Assembly: GCA_007123985.1 (NCBI GenBank)
Contig: SLGA01000302.1
Location: 1-30,090, forward strand
Direction of reading: 5' to 3'
Source of the DNA: Balneolaceae bacterium
GTDB taxonomy: Bacteria > Bacteroidota > Rhodothermia > Balneolales > Balneolaceae
DNA length: 30,090 nucleotides
Below the pieces are notes generated by a model that did not search any database, was not told the DNA's origin, and saw only the letters and a list, made by a program, of their open reading frames with translations. Positions 23,642 through 30,090 of this stretch are shown here, in pieces (position 1 is the stretch's first letter; each line of letters starts with the position of its first letter). A program made the translations under genes and the position numbers.

Positions 23642-23672
23642 CTTGACATTAAACACAATTTTGTTAAATTAG
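23642..23672 (+). promoter_or_regulatory. Promoter of tetR-acyl-CoA dehydrogenase operon
   Basis: CTTG (23642-23645), exactly 19 nt, then TAAATTAG (23665-23672), one mismatch in each element against TTTG-N19-TAnnTTTG. The same place could be read as sigma70 TTGACA (23643) with TAAATT after 16 nt. The predicted start is just upstream of, or within, the operator-like palindrome. Confidence 0.5.
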
Positions 23673-23673
23673 A

Positions 23674-23690
23674 ACTGTTTACTTAACAGT
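23674..23690. promoter_or_regulatory. Operator-like palindrome before tetR
   Basis: ACTGTTTACTTAACAGT is a 17-bp imperfect palindrome: 7 of 8 base pairs match around a central C, with arms ACTGTT/AACAGT. It lies directly after the promoter and 16 nt before the tetR start, where a TetR-family repressor would block transcription of its own operon. Confidence 0.5.
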
Positions 23691-23706
23691 GTTAACCTAT
23701 GTTTAA

Positions 23707-24294
23707 ATGTCATTACGCGAAGAAATTTTAGAGGCCAGCAAAGATATTTTAATTAAAGACGGGTTCGGTAAAATGTCGATGCGACGAATTGCCCGCCGTG
23801 CAGATGTCACGGCTACAAGCATTTATCTCTATTTTAAAAATAAGGATGATCTACTTTTAACCCTCATCCAGGAGAGTATTGACGACTTAAAAGCGGCATT
23901 GGAGGATGTGATTGATCCATCAAAGGATTTTATTCAGCAGCTTGAAGATATGGCGCGGGTTTATATCCGTTTTGCTCTGAATCATCCGAAAGAGTATGAA
24001 ATTATTTACATGGTGCGCCCGGAAGAGATGCCTAAATATCCCCGTGAAAAATTTAATGAAGTGAGAAGCGCATACGAACTTCTTGCGGATATCATCGACA
24101 GGGGCAGGAAAGAGAATCTGATTGAAGTAGATGATCCGCTGATTTCAGCCTATACCATCTGGGCACAAATTCACGGCGTGGTTTCGGTTATCATCAACAA
24201 AAGACTCGATACCCGCATCCCATATGATAAATTCATTGATCAGGCAGTGGATCACATCATAAAAGGTTTCATTATTCACAAAACACCGGCATAA
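23707..24294 (+). CDS. TetR/AcrR family transcriptional regulator
   Basis: A 195-residue TetR-type repressor. The N-terminal helix-turn-helix is the standard TetR_N layout: REEILEASKDILIKDGF, then MSMRRIARRADVTATSIYLY, then FKNKDDLLLTLIQ. The C-terminal ligand domain (about 75-195) is helical and ends VDHIIKGFIIH. It lies 12 nt upstream of a FadE-type acyl-CoA dehydrogenase gene, so an acyl-CoA or fatty acid ligand is plausible by analogy with TetR-type FadR repressors (inference). Autoregulation through the palindrome at 23674-23690 is likely. Confidence 0.9.
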   Translation: MSLREEILEASKDILIKDGFGKMSMRRIARRADVTATSIYLYFKNKDDLLLTLIQESIDDLKAALEDVIDPSKDFIQQLEDMARVYIRFALNHPKEYEIIYMVRPEEMPKYPREKFNEVRSAYELLADIIDRGRKENLIEVDDPLISAYTIWAQIHGVVSVIINKRLDTRIPYDKFIDQAVDHIIKGFIIHKTPA

Positions 24295-24295
24295 G

Positions 24296-24301
24296 AGGAG
24301 G
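24296..24301 (+). promoter_or_regulatory. Strong Shine-Dalgarno of the acyl-CoA dehydrogenase gene
   Basis: AGGAGG within GAGGAGGAG, 5 nt before the ATG at 24307. It is the strongest ribosome binding site seen in the window, where most genes have weak or no such sites. Confidence 0.7.
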
Positions 24302-24306
24302 AGATT

Positions 24307-26805
24307 ATGGAAGCATTCATTCAGAATTACGCATTTTTTCAGGGAATACCGTTATGGGCATCGATTCTTTCGGTGCTGATTGTTTACATGGTGATGGCAT
24401 ACCGTGGCATGCCGCTCTGGCTCTGGGCCGTTGCCGGTTTTGCTGTTCTTCTTGGATTTAATTCTCCCGTTTGGCTAATTGGCCTGTATGCTTTTTTGGT
24501 AGTTCTGTTTAATGTAAAGCCGATCAGAAGGGTGCTGGTTTCTGCACCAATTATGAAAACCCTGGATGCGCTGAAAATTTTACCGGCTATTTCGGAAACA
24601 GAGCAAACAGCCATCGATGCCGGAACAGTTTGGGTGGAGGGTGAACTCTTTTCAGGAAAACCCAACCTCAATAAGTTAAAAAAAGAAACCTATCCAGATC
24701 TAACGGAGGCCGAACGTGCGTTTATGGATGGCCCTGTAGAGAAACTCTGTTCCATGGTGTCGGATTGGGAGCTTTATCAGAAAAAAGATTTTAACGAAGA
24801 AACCTGGAAATATTTAAAAGAGAAACGCTTTTTTGGGCTCATTATTCCAGAAGAGTATGGTGGATATGGATTTTCAGCCAATGCACACAGCGCAATTGTT
24901 GCAAAACTGGCTTCAAGATGTGGTCCGTTGGCAACAACCGTGATGGTTCCTAATTCGCTGGGTCCGGCCGAACTATTGATGCACTACGGTACGGAGGAGC
25001 AGAAAAAACACTTCCTACCGCGTTTAGCCAATGGCGAAGAGATGCCATGTTTTGCACTTACCGAGCCGAATGCAGGGTCGGATGCCGGTGCAATGCAGAG
25101 CCACGGCGAAGTTTTCAAAGGAGATGACGGCTCGCTGTACATAAGGCTCAACTGGGATAAGCGCTACATTACCCTTGCGGCTATTTCTACAGTTATTGGC
25201 CTGGCATTCAAACTTAAAGACCCGGAAAATCTGCTTGGCAAAGGCACAGATTTAGGTATTACGTGCGCACTGGTACCGAGCGATATCGAAGGTGTGGAAC
25301 TTGGTAAGCGCCATGATCCCCTTGGTGTACCGTTTTACAACTGTCCAACCCGGGGTAAAGATGTTGTGGTACCGGTGGATGCTATTATTGGCGGGAAAGA
25401 GGGTGCAGGTAACGGCTGGAGAATGCTGATGGAATCACTTGCTGTAGGTCGTGGCATTTCACTGCCTGCGCAGGCCATTGGCGGTGCAAGAACGGCCGTG
25501 AGAGCTGTTGGTGCATACGCTGCCATCCGGAAGCAATTCGGGATAAACATTGGTAAATTTGAAGGCATTGAAGAGCCTATGGCACGAATTGGCGGCTACA
25601 CATACCTGATGGATGCCGCACGTGGCTATATATGCGGTGCTCTCGATAAAGGCGCAAAACCGGCAGTTATTACGGCCATTGCCAAGTATAACTTTACCGA
25701 ACTGGGTCGCGAAATTATCAACGATTCCATGGACATTGTGGGCGGAGCGGGAATATCAAGAGGGCCAAGAAATCTATTTGCTCATTCTTATATCGCTACA
25801 CCGATAGCTATTACTGTTGAAGGAGCCAATATTCTAACCCGAACTCTGATGATCTTCGGGCAGGGTGCCATCAGAAGCCATCCGTATGCACTCAAAGAGA
25901 TTGAAGCTTTGATGAATAAGGATGTAAAGAAATTTGATGATAATTTCTGGAGCCATATTGGGCATGTGGCACAAAATGAGATTAGATCCTTCATGCTGAG
26001 TATTACACGCGGCCGCTTGACAAAATCTCCGGTAAAAGGACCCGCTGCCAGGTATTACAGAAAGCTTGCCTGGGCATCGGCGTCATTTGCATTTATGGCG
26101 GATATTGCGCTCGGTTCTTATGGAGGCGGGTTGAAAATGAAGGAAAAAATAGCAGGCCGTTATGCAGATATCCTCAGCTGGATGTTCCTTGCAACTGCTA
26201 CCCTGAGGCGATATGAGGCAGACGGTAAACAGAAAGAAGATCGTGTTTTCTTTGAATGGGCTATGCAGCATGCATTCTACAGAATTCAAACCGCGTTTGA
26301 TGAGATTTATTCAGAGATTAGGGTTCCGGGCTTCAGCTGGATTTTCAGTGGTCCGGTTGCCTTGTGGTCACGAATGAACCGGATTGGCAAGAAACCTTCG
26401 GATGAACTCGGGCAAAAAGTTGCTCAGGCGATGCAGATGCGTGGTGAGCAGCGAGACAGGCTAACATCAGATATCTACTTACCGTTAAGCCGCGATGAAG
26501 CCCTTGGTAAATACGAATATGCCATGAAGCAGATTGAAAGTTCCTATCCGATATATAAGAAACTATATAAGGCAACCAAAGCAAAAGAGATTTCGAAAGG
26601 CCATGTGCTGGAACAAATTGAACTGGCTGTTGAGAAAGGAATCATCACGAAAGGTGAGGCCGAACAGGTACAGAAGACGGAAGAGGCAAGGTTCGATGCA
26701 ATTTTGGTAGATGAGTTCACGTTGGAAGAATACAACAAAGGAATCGCAGAAGCACCTAAATCAGACGGGTACAAAGAACCCCAAAAAGATACGGTGCTGC
26801 TGTAA
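24307..26805 (+). CDS. fadE: FadE-type acyl-CoA dehydrogenase
   Basis: An 832-residue acyl-CoA dehydrogenase of the long FadE type, catalysing the first, FAD-dependent step of fatty acid beta-oxidation. The N-terminal 75 residues hold two or three hydrophobic helices (PLWASILSVLIVYMVMAY, LWLWAVAGFAVLLGF, VWLIGLYAFLVVLF), suggesting membrane attachment. The catalytic core shows FFGLIIPEEYGGYGFSA, CFALTEPNAGSDAGA, GRGISLPAQAIGGARTAV and DIVGGAGISRG. The C-terminal 300 residues correspond to the DUF1974 extension (ARYYRKLAWASASFAFMAD onward). Length is close to E. coli FadE (814). It is cotranscribed with tetR; no other beta-oxidation gene is adjacent. A strong terminator follows. Confidence 0.93.
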   Translation: MEAFIQNYAFFQGIPLWASILSVLIVYMVMAYRGMPLWLWAVAGFAVLLGFNSPVWLIGLYAFLVVLFNVKPIRRVLVSAPIMKTLDALKILPAISETEQTAIDAGTVWVEGELFSGKPNLNKLKKETYPDLTEAERAFMDGPVEKLCSMVSDWELYQKKDFNEETWKYLKEKRFFGLIIPEEYGGYGFSANAHSAIVAKLASRCGPLATTVMVPNSLGPAELLMHYGTEEQKKHFLPRLANGEEMPCFALTEPNAGSDAGAMQSHGEVFKGDDGSLYIRLNWDKRYITLAAISTVIGLAFKLKDPENLLGKGTDLGITCALVPSDIEGVELGKRHDPLGVPFYNCPTRGKDVVVPVDAIIGGKEGAGNGWRMLMESLAVGRGISLPAQAIGGARTAVRAVGAYAAIRKQFGINIGKFEGIEEPMARIGGYTYLMDAARGYICGALDKGAKPAVITAIAKYNFTELGREIINDSMDIVGGAGISRGPRNLFAHSYIATPIAITVEGANILTRTLMIFGQGAIRSHPYALKEIEALMNKDVKKFDDNFWSHIGHVAQNEIRSFMLSITRGRLTKSPVKGPAARYYRKLAWASASFAFMADIALGSYGGGLKMKEKIAGRYADILSWMFLATATLRRYEADGKQKEDRVFFEWAMQHAFYRIQTAFDEIYSEIRVPGFSWIFSGPVALWSRMNRIGKKPSDELGQKVAQAMQMRGEQRDRLTSDIYLPLSRDEALGKYEYAMKQIESSYPIYKKLYKATKAKEISKGHVLEQIELAVEKGIITKGEAEQVQKTEEARFDAILVDEFTLEEYNKGIAEAPKSDGYKEPQKDTVLL

Positions 26806-26833
26806 CAGTTTTTCCATAACAGTTCCCAATCCC

Positions 26834-26866
26834 AACCCGCAGGTCATCACGACTGCGGGTTTTTTA
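26834..26866 (+). terminator. Rho-independent terminator after fadE
   Basis: A perfect 9-bp inverted repeat AACCCGCAG (26834-26842) and CTGCGGGTT (26853-26861), loop 10 nt, followed by T's (26860-26865). The opposite strand has no T-run, so it serves only the plus-strand operon, although it abuts the convergent proC stop. Confidence 0.9.
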
Positions 26867-26869
26867 TTT

Positions 26870-27694
26870 TCAATAGAGTTTTTCGGCTTTTTCGGCAGAT
26901 GTAAGAATACCTCTAATCAATGCGGAGCTAAACCCGCCATGCTCCATCTGGTTCAGGCCGGAAATGGTACAGCCTTTTGGAGTTGTTACTCTGTCTATTT
27001 CATATTCGGGGTGATTGTGCATTGCCCCCAGCAGCGATGCAGCTCCTTTGGCTGTCTGTGTTGCCATGGCAAGTGCTTCCTGCGAATTAAACCCAATCTC
27101 AATCCCCCCTTGTGAAGCGGCTCTGATGGCCCTCAGAAAAAAAGCAATGCCGCATGCACAAAGTGCCGTGGCAGAAGTCATCTGTTCTTCACGGATTACC
27201 TGGGTTTGCCCTACAGTATCGAATATGGCTTTTGTGATATCAATAGCGGCTTTATTCGAAGAATCCGCGCAGATACAGGTCATAGATTCACGGATTGCAA
27301 TCGCTGTGTTTGGCATTGCCCTTGCCACAGGTACATTGCCAGGAATTTTATTTTGAATATCAGATATTTTTGCACCTGAAACCACAGAAATGAGAATATG
27401 CTTATCCGGTTTGAGGGACGAAGAAATCTCATCGAGCAGGCCATTTAGCTGATGCGGTTCAACACACAAAATCAACACCTCAGAATTTTCAACGGCTTCA
27501 ATGTTATCGGAAGTTACGCGAAACTGTTTCTGCTGAAAGGATTGCAGTTTTTCAGTTCTTCGTCGAGTGAGATACATCTGCTCTGGTGAAAATACACCAG
27601 ATGCTTGTAATCCGTTGGCAATGGAACAGCCGATATTCCCGGCTCCAAGTATCGCCGCTTTTTTTGAATTCAAATTCATGGTTTCTCTGCTCAT
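26870..27694 (-). CDS. proC: Pyrroline-5-carboxylate reductase
   Basis: A 274-residue enzyme for the last step of proline synthesis, reducing pyrroline-5-carboxylate with NAD(P)H. The N-terminal Rossmann motif is AAILGAGNIGCSIANGL. It is followed by EVLILCVEPHQL, VSGAKISDIQNKI and the PxARAMPNTAIAIRESMT signature. The C-terminal dimer/substrate domain contains TALCACGIAFFLRAIRAA, where the family usually has sGSGPAY(v/f), so GSGPA is replaced by CACGIA. DRVTTPKGCTISGLNQMEHG matches the P5CR signature (usually VTSPGGTTxxGL). Start: ATG at 27694 or the second ATG at 27679; the shorter form fits the family slightly better. Convergent with fadE, divergent from the aspartokinase gene. Confidence 0.92.
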   Translation of the reverse strand: MSRETMNLNSKKAAILGAGNIGCSIANGLQASGVFSPEQMYLTRRRTEKLQSFQQKQFRVTSDNIEAVENSEVLILCVEPHQLNGLLDEISSSLKPDKHILISVVSGAKISDIQNKIPGNVPVARAMPNTAIAIRESMTCICADSSNKAAIDITKAIFDTVGQTQVIREEQMTSATALCACGIAFFLRAIRAASQGGIEIGFNSQEALAMATQTAKGAASLLGAMHNHPEYEIDRVTTPKGCTISGLNQMEHGGFSSALIRGILTSAEKAEKLY

Positions 27695-27817
27695 GTTATG
27701 TTTATGGTTGCTTTAACTAACTAAATCCATTGAGAATCAGCAACAGCTGGGCGGGCAAAAAGTGTATAAAAAGATGGAAGCGCTTTTTAAAATTTTCGGG
27801 GATAAAATCATAAATAA

Positions 27818-27849
27818 GTTGTAGTACGCATATTGAATGGCTAAAATTG
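27818..27849 (+). promoter_or_regulatory. Weak candidate -33/-7 promoter for thrA
   Basis: GTTG (27818-27821), 20 nt, then TAAAATTG (27842-27849), one mismatch in each element against the Bacteroidota form. It would give a leader of about 120 nt before the ATG at 27977. Weak support only. Confidence 0.3.
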
Positions 27850-27976
27850 ATTACTTTTATGATCCGCTAAACGAAGGAATAAATAGTTTACGGAATCAGA
27901 AACAACATTGAAGTTTAAGGGTTTAGCTATTGTGGAAGAGAAAACAGAGGCAGCCCACAGCGACATTTAGAACAAC

Positions 27977-30090
27977 ATGAGGATTTTAAAATTTGGTGGC
28001 AGTTCCGTTGGTACGCCCGATGCGTTAAGCCGTGTGATTGAAATTATTGAAAGCAGGAAGAATGGCGGACAGCTTACCGTTGTTGTTTCCGCTTTTCGCG
28101 GGGTCACCGATCAGCTGATTGAGATGGCCACATTTGCAGCTCTGGGCAAAGAAGATTTCAGGCCAATTCTTGATGAAATTGAAAAGCGGCATTACAATAC
28201 AATTAACACACTTGTTTCTGTAAAGCACCGCAGTGATGTAATTACATCCTTTAAAATGATGCTTAATGAACTTGACGATGTGTTGCAGGGTGTGTTTCTG
28301 ATTCGCGAACTCACCAAAAAAACACTGGATTTTGTTGTTGGTTTCGGCGAACGGTTTTCTGCTTTAATTTTAGCTGCTGCACTAAATGATAAAGGAACAG
28401 CCGCACTTTTTACGGATACCAGAATTCTGATCAAAACGGATAGTAACTTCGGATCTGCGAGAGTGCTCACCGCTCAGACATTTCAAAACATCAGAGAGTA
28501 TCTGGAAGAGCATAATGACTCCATAATTATCGCAACCGGTTTTATCGCATCAACAAATATCGGGGAATCTACAACACTTGGCCGGGGAGGATCTGATTAC
28601 ACCGCATCCCTTTTTGGTGCTGCCGTTCAGGCCGATGCAGTGGAAATTTGGACTGATGTAGATGGATTGATGACAGCTGATCCACGAAAAGTGAAACATG
28701 CCTTTTCGGTTGAGTATGCATCCTATGAGGAAGCGATGGAGCTCTCACATTTTGGAGCAAAGGTGATATATCCGCCTACCATCCAGCCTGCATTGAAATC
28801 GGGCATACCAATTGTCATCAAAAATACTTTCAAACCGGAACATCCCGGCACCTGGATCAAAAAGGAGATTAGAGAGAAGAAAGGGATTATTCGCGGAATT
28901 TCATCCATCGAAAATATTTCCCTGATCACCATTAAAGGCAGCGGGATGATTGGCGTTTCGGGTGTTTCCGCACGATTGTTTGGAGCACTGGCTAAGGAGA
29001 ATATCAACATCATCCTGATTACGCAATCTTCTTCGGAACACACCATTACTGTTGCTGTGATGCCGAAAGATGCAGATACAGCCAAATGGATGATTGAAGA
29101 GGAGTTTGCTGAAGAGTTTAAAGCCGATATTATTGATGAAATTCGGGTTGAAAACGATCTTTCAGTAATTGCAGTGGTAGGTGATAACATGCGCCAGATT
29201 CCGGGTATTGCCGGACGCGTGTTTCAGGCGCTTGGCCGAAACGGAATTAACATTGTGGCGATTGCACAGGGTTCATCCGAGCGAAATATCAGTTTTGTAG
29301 TAAATCGCAAAAATGAGAAAAAAGCAATGAACACTTTGCATGATGCATTTTTCCTCTCAGGTGTTAAAACAATGAATCTTTATCTGGTTGGCACCGGACT
29401 GATTGGAAGTAAATTACTCACATTAATCAGTGAGCAGACCGACGAGTTGTACAAAAACTATCAGATTGATCTGAAACTAAAGGGTGTTGCAAACAGCCGT
29501 ACCATGCAGTTGAGCGAGAGCTCCATCTCAGTTACGCACTGGAAATCCGAACTTGAAAAGAGCAGCCGAAGTACTGATCTGGCAGCATATATTTCGGAAA
29601 TGAAAGAGATGAACCTGCCAAACTCTGTGTTTATTGATTGTACAGCCAGCGGAGATATCAAAGAGTATTACGAGGAGATATTGAAGGCGAGTATCTCCAT
29701 TGTAACGCCAAATAAAATGGCGAACACATCAGGCCAGGATTTTTTTAATCTGCTTCATCAAACCGCGAAGAAACACAATTGCGCGTTCAGATACGAAACC
29801 AATGTTGGTGCAGGACTTCCAATCATAGGAACTATCAATGAGATGGTAACAACCGGCGATAATATCGAACGCATTGAAGGGGTTTTGTCGGGTACATTAA
29901 GCTATCTGTTTAACGTCTATGATGGTTCAGTTGGTTTTAGTGAACTGGTGAAACAGGCTAAAGAGATGGGTTTTACCGAGCCTGACCCAAGGGAAGATCT
30001 GAACGGTCATGATGTTGGGCGAAAGTTGCTTATTTTGGCCAGAGTTGCCGGGTATGAGCTGGAATTTGAGGATATTGAGATTGAAAATCT
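27977..30090 (+). CDS. thrA: Bifunctional aspartokinase/homoserine dehydrogenase I (runs off right edge)
   Basis: An open frame of 704 codons to the window end (about 815 expected). It begins MRILKFGGSSVGTPDAL, the aspartokinase signature. VVGFGERFSA, then GRGGSDYTASLFGAA and IWTDVDGLMTADPR complete the kinase site. Two ACT domains follow (about 310-460: LITIKGSGMIGVSGVSARLF, then SVIAVVGDNMRQIPGIAGRV), implying threonine feedback. The homoserine dehydrogenase half starts NLYLVGTGLIGSKLL, with TPNKMANTSG, YETNVGAGLPIIGTINEM and EGVLSGTLSYLFN. It continues to TEPDPREDLNGHDVGRK, so the NADP and substrate regions are intact up to the edge. It catalyses the first and third steps from aspartate to threonine/methionine. 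thrB and thrC may follow outside the window. Confidence 0.95.
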   Translation, partial: MRILKFGGSSVGTPDALSRVIEIIESRKNGGQLTVVVSAFRGVTDQLIEMATFAALGKEDFRPILDEIEKRHYNTINTLVSVKHRSDVITSFKMMLNELDDVLQGVFLIRELTKKTLDFVVGFGERFSALILAAALNDKGTAALFTDTRILIKTDSNFGSARVLTAQTFQNIREYLEEHNDSIIIATGFIASTNIGESTTLGRGGSDYTASLFGAAVQADAVEIWTDVDGLMTADPRKVKHAFSVEYASYEEAMELSHFGAKVIYPPTIQPALKSGIPIVIKNTFKPEHPGTWIKKEIREKKGIIRGISSIENISLITIKGSGMIGVSGVSARLFGALAKENINIILITQSSSEHTITVAVMPKDADTAKWMIEEEFAEEFKADIIDEIRVENDLSVIAVVGDNMRQIPGIAGRVFQALGRNGINIVAIAQGSSERNISFVVNRKNEKKAMNTLHDAFFLSGVKTMNLYLVGTGLIGSKLLTLISEQTDELYKNYQIDLKLKGVANSRTMQLSESSISVTHWKSELEKSSRSTDLAAYISEMKEMNLPNSVFIDCTASGDIKEYYEEILKASISIVTPNKMANTSGQDFFNLLHQTAKKHNCAFRYETNVGAGLPIIGTINEMVTTGDNIERIEGVLSGTLSYLFNVYDGSVGFSELVKQAKEMGFTEPDPREDLNGHDVGRKLLILARVAGYELEFEDIEIEN

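Noticed and set aside
27837..27911. 24-codon ORF (MAKIDYFYDPLN...) in the thrA leader, considered as an attenuator peptide
   Set aside because: It has no threonine codon and only three isoleucine codons not in a run, no Shine-Dalgarno, and no terminator hairpin follows before the thrA ATG.
1..30090. tRNA/rRNA genes, CRISPR arrays, insertion sequences, phage genes, toxin-antitoxin pairs
   Set aside because: I looked for clover-leaf-like ends, regularly spaced repeats, transposase motifs and small paired ORFs, and saw none that held up by eye.

Overview
The window is a dense, roughly 43% GC bacterial chromosome segment made up mostly of housekeeping genes. Several traits point to the Bacteroidota/Balneolota side of the FCB group, with a Balneolota-like organism as my best guess. 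These are: sdhCAB with a single fused five-helix cytochrome b subunit and no sdhD; a hexosephosphate mutase with a GEGNGG sugar loop; many small lipoproteins with an acidic 'CSDN' segment after the lipid cysteine; a DUF4296-like/SPOR lipoprotein; and promoter candidates that fit the Bacteroidota -33/-7 form (TTTG, 19-20 nt, TAnnTTTG) rather than classical sigma70. The lineage is inferred from gene content, not from a marker gene.

Left part (1-3867, minus strand): yigZ-like IMPACT protein, PduO-type cob(I)alamin adenosyltransferase, GlmM-type phosphohexomutase, YicC endoribonuclease and guanylate kinase (cut by the left edge) read in one direction. Divergent from them is the succinate dehydrogenase operon sdhCAB (4065-7477), closed by a good intrinsic terminator. 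An outer-membrane beta-barrel protein and RecQ follow on the plus strand (7580-10289).

Middle (10286-16346): a DUF4296-like/SPOR lipoprotein with an SDR oxidoreductase, then type III pantothenate kinase (plus), uridine kinase with an N-acetylmuramoyl-L-alanine amidase, a second SDR, and a tandem universal stress protein, mostly on the minus strand. Convergent neighbours are packed extremely tightly: the recQ and SPOR-lipoprotein stop codons interlock in one TTAA, and coaX and udk end 3 nt apart.

The accessory-looking part is 16624-20243: six consecutive small lipoprotein genes on the plus strand with no recognised enzyme among them. Three in a row (17828-19631) are clear paralogs of one beta-rich domain. 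Two others (17107-17787 and 19683-20243) look like a remote second pair with a conserved cysteine architecture. This is the best candidate in the window for an undescribed system, probably a set of surface-displayed lipoproteins.

Right part (20326-30090): a PA0069-type radical SAM protein apparently expressed from a leaderless transcript; a tight thioredoxin-like/pdxH/trmB operon; a repeat-bearing gene-free stretch of 319 nt; a TetR regulator with a FadE-type acyl-CoA dehydrogenase and a terminator; proC (minus); and a bifunctional aspartokinase/homoserine dehydrogenase truncated by the right edge. I saw no rRNA, tRNA, CRISPR array, insertion sequence or phage gene.
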